From assembly GCA_016177705.1 (NCBI GenBank), contig JACOUT010000002.1, positions 149,604 to 213,603 of the forward strand: a stretch of 64,000 nt of DNA, written 5' to 3'. The position numbers and the translations under genes were made by a program. Positions 28,551 through 38,400 of the stretch are shown piece by piece. This stretch comes from Deltaproteobacteria bacterium (GTDB taxonomy: Bacteria > Myxococcota > UBA727 > VGSZ01). Numbering within the stretch: the first letter of the stretch is position 1; each line of letters begins with the position of its first letter. The notes beneath the pieces are model-generated. The model was not told where the DNA came from. It did not search any database and was given only the letters and a program-made list of their open reading frames with translations.

Positions 28551-31500
28551 GCACGCTGCCGCCCATCGCGGTGGTCGGGCGCGGCTGCGTCCTGCCCGGC
28601 GCGCGCACGCCCCACGCGCTCGGCGAGCTGGTGTTCGAGAAGCGCCGCGCGCTGACCGAGGCCGGCGCCGATCGCCTGCGCATCGACCCTGCGCTGGTGC
28701 GAGGCAGCGGCCCCGACCGCGCCGTGTCGCTGATGGGCGGCCTGGTCACCGACTTCACCCTCGACGACGCGGGCTTGGCGCTGCCGACGGCCGAGCTGCT
28801 GGCACTCGACCCGCTGTTCTCGTGGCTCTGCAGCGCGGGGCGCGATGCGCTCGTCGACGCCGGCTTCGACACGCCCCTCGCCGGCGTGCGCGCGGGCGCG
28901 GTGGTGGGCAACCTCTCCTTCCCCACCGAGGCCATGACGCTGTTCGGTGAGCGCGCGGCCCTCGACGACCTGCTCGGGCGCGAGCAGCGGCGCACGCTCG
29001 GCGCGCCCTGGGCAGCCGGTCCCGGCGGGCCGGGCGACGACGGGCTCGGCGACGCGCGCGATCGCTTCATGTCCGGCCTTCCGGCGCACCTGCTCGCGCA
29101 AGCCCTGGCGCTCGACGCCGGCGCCTACTGCCTCGACGCGGCGTGCGCGTCGTCGCTGTATTCGATGCGCTTGGCCGCCGCCGCGCTCGCCGAGCGGCGC
29201 GCCGACCTCATGCTCGCGGGCGCCGTCAATCGCGCCGACTGCTTATTCCTCCACGTCGGCTTCACGGCGCTGCAAGCGATGTCACCGACGGGACAATCGC
29301 GGCCCTTCGATCGACGCGCCGACGGCCTGGTGCCGGCCGAGGGCTGTGTGCTGGTAGCGCTGATGCGCCTCGACGACGCCGTGGCGCAGGGCAAGACCAT
29401 CCACGGCGTGGTGCGCGGCATCGGCCTGTCGAACGACGGGCGCGCCAAGAACCTGCTCGCCCCCTCCACCGAAGGGCAGGTGCGCGCGCTGCGCGGCGCC
29501 TGGAAGAGCGCTGGCCTGTCGCCCACCGACGTCGACTTCATCGAGTGCCACGCCACCGGCACGCCCACCGGCGACCAGACCGAGCTGGTGAGCATGAGCG
29601 AGGTGTTCACGCGCACCGACAGCAGCGCACGTGGGCCGCTGCCGCTCGGCTCGCTCAAGGGCAACCTCGGCCACCTGATCACCGCCGCCGGCGGCGCCGG
29701 CCTGCTCAAGCTGCTCGAGGCCATGCGGCGCGAACAACTGCCGCCGAACCCTGGGCCGCTCGAGCCCATCGAGCTCGCGGGGCCGACTGGGCGCTTCACC
29801 GTGCAAACCGAGCCGGCGCCGTGGCTGCGCGGCGCACATGCGCGCCGCGCCGGGCTGTCCGCGTTTGGCTTCGGCGGCAACAACGCCCACGTCGTGGTGG
29901 AGCAGCACGAGCCGGTACGTTTTGTCACTTCCGTGCCTGTGCAAGTGCAGCGCTCCCCGCTCGCGGTCGTGGCGCTCGCCTGCGAGGCCGCGCACGGCGA
30001 CCAGCCGATCGCGGTAGCGCTCGACGGCCTGCGCTTCCCGCCCAATGACCTCAAGGAGTCGATCGCGCAGCAGCTCCTGGCCTTCGAAGCCGGCCGTCGC
30101 GCGGTTGCTGCGCTCGGCGCACGCAACGAGGCGGTGCTGCCGCGCGAGCGCACCGGCGTGTTCGTCGGCATGGGCGCCGACGTGTCGGTGACCACGCCCG
30201 GCCTGCGCTGGCGCGCACCGCGCCTGGCGCGACGGCTGGCGCACCGGGGCGGCGTCGACGACGGCACGCTCGCGCAAGCCATCAAGGACGCGGCCATGCC
30301 GCCGCTGCCCGCCCAGGGCGTGCTCGGCTGCATGCCGAACATCCCGGCGAACCGCCTGAACGTGCAGCTCGACCTGCGCGGCCCCGGCTTCACGGTGTCT
30401 GCCGAGGAGCGCTCCGGCCTGGCGGCGCTCGAGGTGGCGCGCGCGCTGCTCGACGCGGGCGAGATCGACGCGGCGCTGGTCGGCGCCACCGACGCCTGTC
30501 GCGATCCGCGCCACCAGCGGGCGCTCGCGGCGCTGCGCAAGAGCCCGGCGCCCGCCGGCGACGGCGCGTGCGTGCTGGTGGTGATGCACGAGGAGCGCGC
30601 TCGTTCGCTCGGCCTGCCGGTGCTGGCCTTGCTCACCGACGACCATGGCCAAGGCGCGGACCACGGCGGCGGCACCGTGAGGCTGTCGGGCGCTTCGCTC
30701 GCGCGCTTCGGTGACACGCACGCCGCGCGCGGCCTGCTCGATGTCGCGGTCGCCATCGAGGGCGCGGCGGCGGGCGTGCTGCCCTCAGGTGAGCCGTGGC
30801 CCGCGCTCGGCGAGCGGCGCGGCACGCTCGACGTCGAGGCGCTGGCGACGCGCAGCTCGACGGTGAGCTTCTCGGCCGCCACCACGCCGCTCGCGCACGC
30901 GCCGCCGCTCCTACTGGTCGGCGCGCCCACGCGCGCGGCGCTGATCGACACGCTGCGCGCCGCGTCGGCCGACGCACGCGGCGCCACGCTGGCCGGCCGC
31001 CCGGCCCTCGAGCGCGGGCCTTGGCGCGCGGGCATCATCGGCACCGACGACGCCCAGCTCGGCGCGCGCGCCCGGCAGCTCGCCGACGCGCTCACCGCCG
31101 GGGGCGAGCGCGTCGAGGGCGGTCAGGCGCGCGAGGCGCCGCGCGTCGACGTGGCCGAGGTCGCGCTGCTGTTCGGCACCGCCGCCCAGCAAGGGGCGTG
31201 GGCCGCAGCCGAGCTGTTGCTCGCCTGGCCGAGCGCGGCGCGACGCCTGGCGCGCGCCTTTGGCGACGTGGGCGCGCGCGCCATCCTGGCCGGCGAGGCC
31301 ACGCCGGACGCGCCGTTCTTCACCGAGCTGGCGCTCGCCTCCGCGCACATGCAGGTGCTTGCGGGCTTCGCGCTCGACGTGCTCGGCGTGCGCGCGCGCC
31401 GCGCCTGGGGCGTGTCGCTCGGCGAGTCGAACGCGCTGCTCGCTGCCGGCGCCTGGACCGACATGGGCGAGCTGTTCGCCGAGATGCGCGACACGCGACA

Positions 31501-34500
31501 CTTCGACGTCGCCGCGGGCGGCACCTTCGAGGCCGCGCGCGCGCACTGGCGCAAGCTCGGGCGAGGCGAGCCGGCCGGCGGCACGCCCTGGCGCGCCGTG
31601 GTGGTGCGGGCGCCGCTCACTGCCATCGAGCAGGGGCTCGCGCTCCCCGACGTCGCCGGCCGCGCCTTCTTGCTCGTCATCCACGCCGACGACGAGGCGG
31701 AGATCGGCGGCGCGCCCGACGCGGTGGCAGCGCTGCTCCGGCATCTCGACAGCGCCGGCGTAGAGCTGCCGACCATGCCCGCGGTGCACTGCGCGCTGCT
31801 CGAGCCCGCCGCGGCCGCCTATCGCGCGCTGCACCGCCGCGCGCTCTCGGCCACCGACGTCGAGGTCTGGGGCCATGCGGGCCGCATGCCGCTCGAGCGC
31901 GGCCCCGACGCAGTGGCCGACGGCATCCTCGAGCAGGCGCTCGGGTGCGTCGACGTGCGCGCCTCGCTGCGGCAGCTCGCGCACGCCGGCGCTCGCGTGC
32001 TGGTCGACCTGTCGCCGCGCGGCCTGGCCGGCTCCTGGGCCAAGCGCGCGCTGCCCGCCACGGTCGAGGTGGTGTCGCTCGACGGCAGCGCTGCCGCAGC
32101 CGCCTGGGGTGCTCTGCAGCTCGCGCTCGCCGGCGTGCCGCTCGACGTCGAGGGCTTGCTCGGCCCGGCGCGCCTCGCTGCGCGCACCACGGGCCCGACC
32201 ATGCTGGTGCCCGCGCACCGACCGACCGCCACGCTGCGCCGTCCCTCGCTCCGAGCCGAGCGTCTGACGCCGCCACCGCGCCTGCCGCGCACCACCCCGG
32301 CGCCGCCCGCGCCGCCCGCGCCGCTCGCACCGCCCGCGCCGCGGGCGCCACCGCCGAGCCCCCTCCGCGAGGTTCAAGCGGTGCTCGACCGCTCCCCCGA
32401 GATCGGGGGAGCCCCAATGGTCGCCGATGATGGGATCCTCGCTGCGCTCGCCGCACAACGCGACGCCCTGTTCGCCGTGCAGCAGGGCTTCGTCGCGCAC
32501 AGCACTGCCGCCCACCAGGCCGCCGTGGCCACGCAGGCCGCGAACGCGCGCCGCCTCGCCGAGCTGGCAAAGGACCACGTTTTCGACGCTGTCGAAGTGA
32601 CGATGCCGGCCGAACAGCAGCGGGGCCGCGACGGGCTCGCGCTCTGGGGTCGCCACGACCTCGAGCGCCTCGCCTCGGGCCGCATCGCCGACGTCTGGGG
32701 CGAGACCTTCGCGGTGCAAGACGCCTTCCGCCGCCAGGTGCGCATGCCGGAGCCGCCGCTCTTGCTCGCCGATCGGGTGCTGTCCATCGACGCCACGCCC
32801 GGCGTGCTCGAGAAGGACCGCTCGATCGTCACCGAGACCGACGTCGGTTGGGACGCCTGGTACCTGCACGAGGGGCGCTGCCCCGCCGGCGTGCTCATCG
32901 AGACCGGCCAGGCCGACCTGTTGCTCGTCAGCTACATGGGCGTCGACTTCGAGAACAAGGGCGAGCGCGTCTATCGCCTGCTCGGCTGCGATCTCACCTA
33001 TCGCGCGCCCCTGCCCATCGCCGGCACCACGCTGCAGCACGACATCCACGTCGACGGCTACGCCACCCACGGCGACACGCGCATCTTCTTCTTCCACTCC
33101 GACACCTGGGCGCTGAACGACGCCGGCGAGCGCGAGGCGCTGCTGCTGTCGGTGCGCGGCGGCCAGGCCGGCTTCTTCACCGACCTCGAGCTGGCGAATT
33201 CCGGCGGCGTCCTATGGACACCCGAAAGCGTGGATGCGCGCACCGTGGCGGCGCTGCCGCACGCCAAGGCGCCGCGCCCGACCACCAAGCGCGCGCTCTC
33301 GACCGAGGAGCTGGCCGCGTTCGCGCGCGGCGATGCCTACCGCTGCTTCGGCGACGGCTTCGAGCTGGCACAGACCCACGTGCGCACGCCGCGCATCGCC
33401 TCGGGGCCGCTGTTGCTGATCGACCGCGTCACCGAGCTCGACCTCGAGGGCGGCCCCTGGGGTCGAGGCTCGCTGCGCGCCGAGCTCGACCTCTCGCCCG
33501 AGCGCTGGTTCTTCACCGGCCACTTCAAGGACGACCCGTGCATGCCGGGCACCATCATGTTCGAGGGCTGCCTGCAGACGCTCGCGGTGCTGCTCGGCGC
33601 CGCCGGCTGCACCCTCGAGCGCGACGGCTGGCGCTTCGAGCCCGCGGTCGCCGAGGTCTTCAAGTTGCGCTGTCGCGGCCAGGCCATCCCCTCGTCGAGG
33701 TCCATGGTCTACCAGGTGTTCGTGCGCGCGCTCGTCGACGGGCCCGAGCCCTCGATCACCGCCGACATCCTGGTCACCGTCGATGGCTTGAAGAGCCTGC
33801 TCTGCGAGGCGGTCACGCTGCGCCTGGTGTGCGACGCGCCGCTGTCGTCGCGCCCGGAGTTGCTCGGCCTCGTCGCCAAGCCGAGCGGCGTCGATGCGGT
33901 GGGCGGCGTGGGCAGCGCGTTGCCCGCGGTGGTCGACCAGCGCGCGTTGCTCGCGACCGGCATCGGCCTGCCCTCCGAGGCCTTCCCTGGCCTGTACGAC
34001 GCGTTCGACGGCGGCCGACGCGTGCCGCGCCTGCCGGGTCCGCCCTACCACTTCATGAGCAGAGTGGTGACGGTCGAAGGGCCGCCGATGGGCTCGCTCG
34101 CGCACGGCCTCGATGCGGCCGGCACCCGCGCCGTCGTCGAGTACGACGTGCCGCCGGACGCCTGGTACTTCCGCGAGGCAGCACCTGCGCAGGGGCGCGC
34201 GATGCCCTTCGCGGTGCTGCTCGAGGTGGCGCTGCAGCCCTGTGGCTGGATCTCGAGCTACGTCGGCAGCGCGCTCACCAGCGAGGGGGAGCTCTACTAC
34301 CGAAACCTCGACGGCAAGGGCGCCCGCGTGCACCGCGAGGTGGGCCCCGAGGTGGGGACGCTCGTCGTCACGGCCGCCCTCACCAAGTCGTCGTCCTCGG
34401 GCGGCATGATCATCCAGGAGTTCGAGGTCGCGGTGGCGACGCGCGCGGGCGAGCCCGTCTACGACTGCCATACCGTGTTCGGCTTCTTCCCGCCCGAAGC

Positions 34501-35068
34501 GCTGGCACGTCAGGTGGGCATCGGCGCCACCGACGAGGAGCGCGCATCGCTGGCGGAGCGCGTCGCCGGCTTCGACGTCGTCGACCTGCGCACACAACCC
34601 GCTCGATACTGCGCGTCGTCCCCGGCGCTGCCCCATCCGATGCTCTTGATGATCGATCGCGTCACCGGCTACTGGCCGGGCGCGTCGAAGTCCGGCGGCG
34701 CGCGCGTGCGCACCGAGAAGGACGTGCGCCTGGACGAGTGGTTCTTCCGCGCGCACTTCTATCAAGACCCGGTGCAGCCCGGCTCACTCGGCCTCGAAGC
34801 GATGGCGCAGGCCATCGAGTGGCTGATGCTCCACGAGGGGCTCGGTGCGTCGCTGACGAGGCCGCGCTTCGTCGTCGATGGGCCGTCGACCTGGAAGTAC
34901 CGCGGGCAGGTGCGGCCGACCAATCACCTGATCCAGGTCGAGGTCGACGTCGTCGGCATCGACGCGGTACCAGGCGGCGTGCGCGTGGTCGCCGACTGCG
35001 CGCTCTGGGTCGATGGCCTCAAGATCTACCAGGCGCCGGACTTCACGGTGCGTCTGATCGAGGGATGA
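28547..35068 (+). CDS. pfaC: PUFA synthase subunit, KS-CLF-AT-DH (PfaC-type)
   Basis: 2173 residues. Ketosynthase at about 1-460 with Cys200 (DAACASSLYS), His335 (ECHATGTPTGD) and His376 (GNLGHLITAAGG). Chain-length factor at about 470-800, where the active Cys is replaced (SAEERSG, Glu620). Acyltransferase at about 870-1200 with Ser957 in GVSLGES, the PfaB-like activity. After a Pro-rich linker, four FabA-like hotdog folds follow as two double-hotdog dehydratases. The second and fourth carry the active His (His1659 in GHFKDDPCMPG, His2070 in AHFYQDPVQPG); the first and third lack it. Sorangium-type Pfa3 has a C-terminal acyltransferase (AGPAT) that is missing here. GTG start overlaps the previous TGA, with GGGAG upstream. 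The frame is open far upstream inside the KR gene, but that is not coding. Confidence 0.92.
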   Translation: MSTLPPIAVVGRGCVLPGARTPHALGELVFEKRRALTEAGADRLRIDPALVRGSGPDRAVSLMGGLVTDFTLDDAGLALPTAELLALDPLFSWLCSAGRDALVDAGFDTPLAGVRAGAVVGNLSFPTEAMTLFGERAALDDLLGREQRRTLGAPWAAGPGGPGDDGLGDARDRFMSGLPAHLLAQALALDAGAYCLDAACASSLYSMRLAAAALAERRADLMLAGAVNRADCLFLHVGFTALQAMSPTGQSRPFDRRADGLVPAEGCVLVALMRLDDAVAQGKTIHGVVRGIGLSNDGRAKNLLAPSTEGQVRALRGAWKSAGLSPTDVDFIECHATGTPTGDQTELVSMSEVFTRTDSSARGPLPLGSLKGNLGHLITAAGGAGLLKLLEAMRREQLPPNPGPLEPIELAGPTGRFTVQTEPAPWLRGAHARRAGLSAFGFGGNNAHVVVEQHEPVRFVTSVPVQVQRSPLAVVALACEAAHGDQPIAVALDGLRFPPNDLKESIAQQLLAFEAGRRAVAALGARNEAVLPRERTGVFVGMGADVSVTTPGLRWRAPRLARRLAHRGGVDDGTLAQAIKDAAMPPLPAQGVLGCMPNIPANRLNVQLDLRGPGFTVSAEERSGLAALEVARALLDAGEIDAALVGATDACRDPRHQRALAALRKSPAPAGDGACVLVVMHEERARSLGLPVLALLTDDHGQGADHGGGTVRLSGASLARFGDTHAARGLLDVAVAIEGAAAGVLPSGEPWPALGERRGTLDVEALATRSSTVSFSAATTPLAHAPPLLLVGAPTRAALIDTLRAASADARGATLAGRPALERGPWRAGIIGTDDAQLGARARQLADALTAGGERVEGGQAREAPRVDVAEVALLFGTAAQQGAWAAAELLLAWPSAARRLARAFGDVGARAILAGEATPDAPFFTELALASAHMQVLAGFALDVLGVRARRAWGVSLGESNALLAAGAWTDMGELFAEMRDTRHFDVAAGGTFEAARAHWRKLGRGEPAGGTPWRAVVVRAPLTAIEQGLALPDVAGRAFLLVIHADDEAEIGGAPDAVAALLRHLDSAGVELPTMPAVHCALLEPAAAAYRALHRRALSATDVEVWGHAGRMPLERGPDAVADGILEQALGCVDVRASLRQLAHAGARVLVDLSPRGLAGSWAKRALPATVEVVSLDGSAAAAAWGALQLALAGVPLDVEGLLGPARLAARTTGPTMLVPAHRPTATLRRPSLRAERLTPPPRLPRTTPAPPAPPAPLAPPAPRAPPPSPLREVQAVLDRSPEIGGAPMVADDGILAALAAQRDALFAVQQGFVAHSTAAHQAAVATQAANARRLAELAKDHVFDAVEVTMPAEQQRGRDGLALWGRHDLERLASGRIADVWGETFAVQDAFRRQVRMPEPPLLLADRVLSIDATPGVLEKDRSIVTETDVGWDAWYLHEGRCPAGVLIETGQADLLLVSYMGVDFENKGERVYRLLGCDLTYRAPLPIAGTTLQHDIHVDGYATHGDTRIFFFHSDTWALNDAGEREALLLSVRGGQAGFFTDLELANSGGVLWTPESVDARTVAALPHAKAPRPTTKRALSTEELAAFARGDAYRCFGDGFELAQTHVRTPRIASGPLLLIDRVTELDLEGGPWGRGSLRAELDLSPERWFFTGHFKDDPCMPGTIMFEGCLQTLAVLLGAAGCTLERDGWRFEPAVAEVFKLRCRGQAIPSSRSMVYQVFVRALVDGPEPSITADILVTVDGLKSLLCEAVTLRLVCDAPLSSRPELLGLVAKPSGVDAVGGVGSALPAVVDQRALLATGIGLPSEAFPGLYDAFDGGRRVPRLPGPPYHFMSRVVTVEGPPMGSLAHGLDAAGTRAVVEYDVPPDAWYFREAAPAQGRAMPFAVLLEVALQPCGWISSYVGSALTSEGELYYRNLDGKGARVHREVGPEVGTLVVTAALTKSSSSGGMIIQEFEVAVATRAGEPVYDCHTVFGFFPPEALARQVGIGATDEERASLAERVAGFDVVDLRTQPARYCASSPALPHPMLLMIDRVTGYWPGASKSGGARVRTEKDVRLDEWFFRAHFYQDPVQPGSLGLEAMAQAIEWLMLHEGLGASLTRPRFVVDGPSTWKYRGQVRPTNHLIQVEVDVVGIDAVPGGVRVVADCALWVDGLKIYQAPDFTVRLIEG
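32392..32411. repeat. Palindrome CTCCCCCGA-GA-TCGGGGGAG inside pfaC
   Basis: A 9-bp perfect palindrome with a 2-base centre, closely related to the elements at 53965 and 51874. It lies in the coding sequence for the linker between the AT and first hotdog domain of the PfaC-type protein (residues SPEIGGAP). The linker tolerates it. Confidence 0.6.
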
Positions 35069-35518
35069 ATGGCGGCAAAGGGCGACGTCGGCGGTTGGGA
35101 TCCGGAGCTGGTGCGCTCGCTCATGGAGGAGCACGTCCCGTTCAACAAGCACCTCGGCCTCAAGGCGCTGCAAGTGACGCCCGAGGAGGTGCACCTGTGC
35201 CTGCCCTATCGCGCCGAATTCGTCGGTGATCCGATCCGCGGCGCGCTGCACGGCGGCACGGTGTCGGCGCTCATCGACACCGCCGGTGGCGCGGTCGCCT
35301 TCCTCAACGTCAGCGCCAACGAGCGCGTCTCGACGGTGGACCTGGTCGTCGACTACCTGCGGCCCGGGCCGCTCGCGGACATCGTGGCCAAGGCGCGCAT
35401 CGTGCGCCGCGGCAACCGCGTGATCATCTCCAACGTCGACGTGGTGCCACGCGTCGGCGAGCAGTACGTGATCGCGCAGGGGCGCGGTGTCTACAACGTG
35501 GCGCGCTTCGACCCGTAG
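35069..35518 (+). CDS. Hotdog thioesterase (PaaI family)
   Basis: A 149-residue single hotdog-fold protein. Key blocks: PFNKHLGLKALQVTPEEVHL, then GDPIRGALHGGTVSALIDTA with the HGG motif and catalytic-type Asp, and ERVSTVDLVVDYLRPGPLAD. Such enzymes hydrolyse acyl-CoA or acyl-ACP thioesters. The ATG follows the pfaC stop with no gap. This suggests a role in releasing the finished fatty acid, in place of the C-terminal acyltransferase found in other myxobacterial PUFA synthases. That role is inferred. It ends 6 bases from the end of the convergent thiO gene. Confidence 0.88.
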   Translation: MAAKGDVGGWDPELVRSLMEEHVPFNKHLGLKALQVTPEEVHLCLPYRAEFVGDPIRGALHGGTVSALIDTAGGAVAFLNVSANERVSTVDLVVDYLRPGPLADIVAKARIVRRGNRVIISNVDVVPRVGEQYVIAQGRGVYNVARFDP

Positions 35519-35524
35519 CAGCCG

Positions 35525-36622
35525 TCAGCGTGCCAGCCGCCCCGGATCGCAGAGGCGCGCCAGCGCCGGCTCCTCGCCGTCGACGAGCGCGCCCACCAGC
35601 TCGCCGGAGAGCGCCGCCAACAGCACGCCGTTGCGCAGATGCCCGGTCGCCAACAGCAGGCCGGGCGCGCGCGTCTTGCCGAGCAGCGGCAGCCCGTCGG
35701 CCGTCGCGGGCCGCAGCCCCGCCCAGGTGGCGTTGACCCGCAGCTCGGCGATGGCGGGCACGAGCTTGATCGCCTTGTCGAGCACCATCCTGACGCCACC
35801 GGCTGTCACCGACTTGTCGAAGCCGACCCGCTCCATCGTCGAGCCACAGACGAGCCGCCCGTCTTTGCGCGGGACCACGTAGCCCTTGCCGCCATAGACC
35901 ATCGTCGGCACGAGCCCCGGCGTACCCGCCAGCTCGACGATCTGCCCGCGAACGGGGAACACGGCGCCGTGCGACAGGCCGGCGGCCTCGGCCACGCCTG
36001 GCACGATGGTCGACCACGCGCCGGCGCAGACGACCACGTGGCCCGCGCGCAGCTCGCTGCCGTCGGCCAGGCGCACGCCGCACACCGCCGCTCCGTCGTG
36101 CACGAGCCCGACCACGGGCACGCCGGCGGTGACCCGCGCGCCACGCTTCTTCGCCAGCTCCGCCAGCCCCTGGGCGTAGCGGCGCGCATCGAGCGTGGTG
36201 TCGTCGGGGAGGAAGGCGGCCCGCTCGCCCGCGCGCCACTCGGCGCGCAAGCCGCGCGCGCGCTGCCAGGCGACACGTCGCTCAAGCGCGCGCGCCTCGT
36301 CGTCGTCGAGCGCCTTGACCAGCGCGCCCGGTTCGCCCAGCTCGACGTCGACGCCGGTCTCGGCCGCGATGACCCGCGCCCACGCGAGCGTCGCCTCACG
36401 TCCGGCGAGGCCGAGGTCCACCGCCGGCCCGTCTTCCTCGTGCTCGAGCTGCGGTCCGAGGATGCCCGCGGCCGCGCTCGACGCCTCCGCGCCCGGCACG
36501 GCGCGCTCGAGCAGCGCCACGTCGTGACCGCGGCGCCGCAGCTCCGCCGCCACCGCGCAGCCGATCAGGCCGCCGCCTATCACCACCGCCGAACGCTCCG
36601 TCGTCGTCGTCGCCATGGTCAT
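35525..36622 (-). CDS. thiO: Glycine oxidase-like FAD enzyme
   Basis: A 365-residue D-amino-acid-oxidase-family flavoprotein. FAD site VVIGGGLIGCAVAAELRRRG at the N terminus, then PGAEASSAAAGILGPQLEHE, typical of ThiO. Later come VCAGAWSTIVPG, VFPVRGQIVEL and WAGLRPATADGLPLLGK. ThiO oxidises glycine to iminoglycine for thiazole synthesis in thiamine biosynthesis. No other thi gene is present. Its ATG overlaps the stop of the ABC exporter gene by 4 bases, so the three genes form one operon. Confidence 0.85.
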   Translation of the reverse strand: MTMATTTTERSAVVIGGGLIGCAVAAELRRRGHDVALLERAVPGAEASSAAAGILGPQLEHEEDGPAVDLGLAGREATLAWARVIAAETGVDVELGEPGALVKALDDDEARALERRVAWQRARGLRAEWRAGERAAFLPDDTTLDARRYAQGLAELAKKRGARVTAGVPVVGLVHDGAAVCGVRLADGSELRAGHVVVCAGAWSTIVPGVAEAAGLSHGAVFPVRGQIVELAGTPGLVPTMVYGGKGYVVPRKDGRLVCGSTMERVGFDKSVTAGGVRMVLDKAIKLVPAIAELRVNATWAGLRPATADGLPLLGKTRAPGLLLATGHLRNGVLLAALSGELVGALVDGEEPALARLCDPGRLAR

Positions 36623-38400
36623 GCCTCCGCGAGCCTTTGCAGCTCGACGAATCGTGCGTAGGGACCGCCCTTGGCGAGCAGCTCCGCGTGCGTGCCGTCC
36701 TCGACCACCACGCCCCCCTCCAGCACGTAGATCCGATCCGCGCGTTCTACCGTCGAGAGGCGATGCGCAACCACCACCGCGGTGCGCCCGGCCAGCAGGC
36801 GCTCGGTGGCGGCCTGCAGCCGGCGCTCGGTCAGCCGGTCGACGCTGGCGGTGGCCTCGTCGAGCAACAGCATGGGCGGATCGGCGAGCAGCGCGCGCGC
36901 GAGCGCGAGCAACTGTCGCTCGCCGAGCGAGAAGTTCTGCCCGCGCTCGAGCACGCGGCCGCCGAGGCCACCGTGCTGCTCCACGACGTCGAGCGCCTGA
37001 CAGTCCGTCAGCGCCGCGATCACCTCGGCGTCGCTCGCGCTCGCCTTGCCGATGCGCAGGTTGTCACCGACGGTGCCGGCGAACAGGAACACGTCCTGCG
37101 GCACCGCGACCGTCAGCCGCCGCAGCTCGCGCGGATCGAGCCGCCGCACGTCGGCGTCATCGAGCGTGATGCGGCCGCCGGTGACGTCGTAGAGGCGCGG
37201 CAAGAGCTTGAGCACGGTCGACTTGCCGGCGCCGGTCTGCCCAACGAGCGCGACGCGTTGGCCCCGCGCCACGGCGAGCGATACGCCCTTCAGCACCTCC
37301 GTGCCGTCGGCGTAGGCGAAGCGCACGTCCTCGAAGCGCAGCTCGCGCTCGAAGCGCGCCGGCTCCGGGTCGGCGGGGCGTTCGATGCGCTCCGGTTCGT
37401 TCTCGAGCTCGACGATGCGCTCGGCGGCGACGAGCGCGCTCTGGATCACTGTGGTCTTATTGGACAGCTCGCGGACCGGCAGGAAGAAGCGCGCGAGCGC
37501 CTCGATGAACAACACCAGGGTACCGAGCGTGAGCGCGCCGGCATCGGCCAGCCCGGCGCCGAGGGCGAGCGCCACCGCCGTCGCCACCGTGGCCATGGCA
37601 TCGACGAAGGAGAACACACCGGCGTCGAGCGCTATCGCCTCCCGGTTGGCCATCATGTAGGCGCGGTTGTGCTCGTCGAAGCGCGCGCGCATGCGCGCGC
37701 TCTGCGCGAACAACTGCACCACGCTCATGCCCGAGAGCTGTTCCTGGAGCGTGGCGTTCATGGTCGACAGCGCCGCGCGCACGCGCGTGAAGGCCTGCCG
37801 CGTGCGGCGCCGGAACCACGCGACGCCGACCACCAGCAGCGGCAGCGTGGCCAGCACACCGAGTGAGAGCGGCACATCGACCGCGAGCAGCAGCACCAGG
37901 GTGCCGAGCAGGAAGGCCGCGTCACCGACGATGGAGACTGAGCCGGTGACGAACAGCTCGGCGACGCTCTCGGTGTCGCTGGTGACTCGAGTGACCAGCT
38001 TGCCGAGCGGCGTCTTGTCGAAGTAGCTCATCGGCAGTCGCTGGATCTTGGCGAACAGGCGCGCGCGCAGCGACGTCACGGCGTCGATGCCGAGCTCCTG
38101 CAAGAGCCAGGACTGGCCCGACTCGACCAGCACGCGCACCAGCACCGAGGCGAGGTAGGCGCCGGACCACCACGCCACCGCGTCGAGGTCGCGGGCCCGA
38201 TAGCCCCGATCGACGACGAAGCCGATGATGAGCGGTTGCACGAGCTGCGTCGCCACCAGCGGCAGATAGAGCGCCCCCGCCACGACGACGCGCGCGCGGT
38301 GCGGCCACAGCTCGCGCAGCAGCCGCAGCGCCAGGCGCCAATCGCTCGCGCGACCCGGGCGATCGGCGGCGGTGCCTGTGAGCGCGGGGCTCGACCTCAT
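36619..38400 (-). CDS. ABC exporter half-transporter with consensus Walker B
   Basis: 593 residues: six-helix type IV exporter membrane domain (about 20-330) and an ATPase domain. Walker A is LVGQTGAGKSTVLKLL, signature is altered (NFSLGERQLLALARAL), Walker B has the catalytic Glu (MLLLDEATASVD) and the H-loop is VVAHRLSTVERAD. The altered signature pairs with the degenerate Walker B of the neighbouring half-transporter, the usual layout of heterodimeric exporters (TmrAB, TM287/288 type). Substrate unknown. ATG at 38400 overlaps the stop of the partner gene. Confidence 0.92.
   Translation of the reverse strand: MRSSPALTGTAADRPGRASDWRLALRLLRELWPHRARVVVAGALYLPLVATQLVQPLIIGFVVDRGYRARDLDAVAWWSGAYLASVLVRVLVESGQSWLLQELGIDAVTSLRARLFAKIQRLPMSYFDKTPLGKLVTRVTSDTESVAELFVTGSVSIVGDAAFLLGTLVLLLAVDVPLSLGVLATLPLLVVGVAWFRRRTRQAFTRVRAALSTMNATLQEQLSGMSVVQLFAQSARMRARFDEHNRAYMMANREAIALDAGVFSFVDAMATVATAVALALGAGLADAGALTLGTLVLFIEALARFFLPVRELSNKTTVIQSALVAAERIVELENEPERIERPADPEPARFERELRFEDVRFAYADGTEVLKGVSLAVARGQRVALVGQTGAGKSTVLKLLPRLYDVTGGRITLDDADVRRLDPRELRRLTVAVPQDVFLFAGTVGDNLRIGKASASDAEVIAALTDCQALDVVEQHGGLGGRVLERGQNFSLGERQLLALARALLADPPMLLLDEATASVDRLTERRLQAATERLLAGRTAVVVAHRLSTVERADRIYVLEGGVVVEDGTHAELLAKGGPYARFVELQRLAEA

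Noticed and set aside
35525..36622. Thiamine biosynthesis cluster
   Set aside because: Only thiO is present; its operon partners are ABC exporter halves, and no thiG, thiS or riboswitch was seen.
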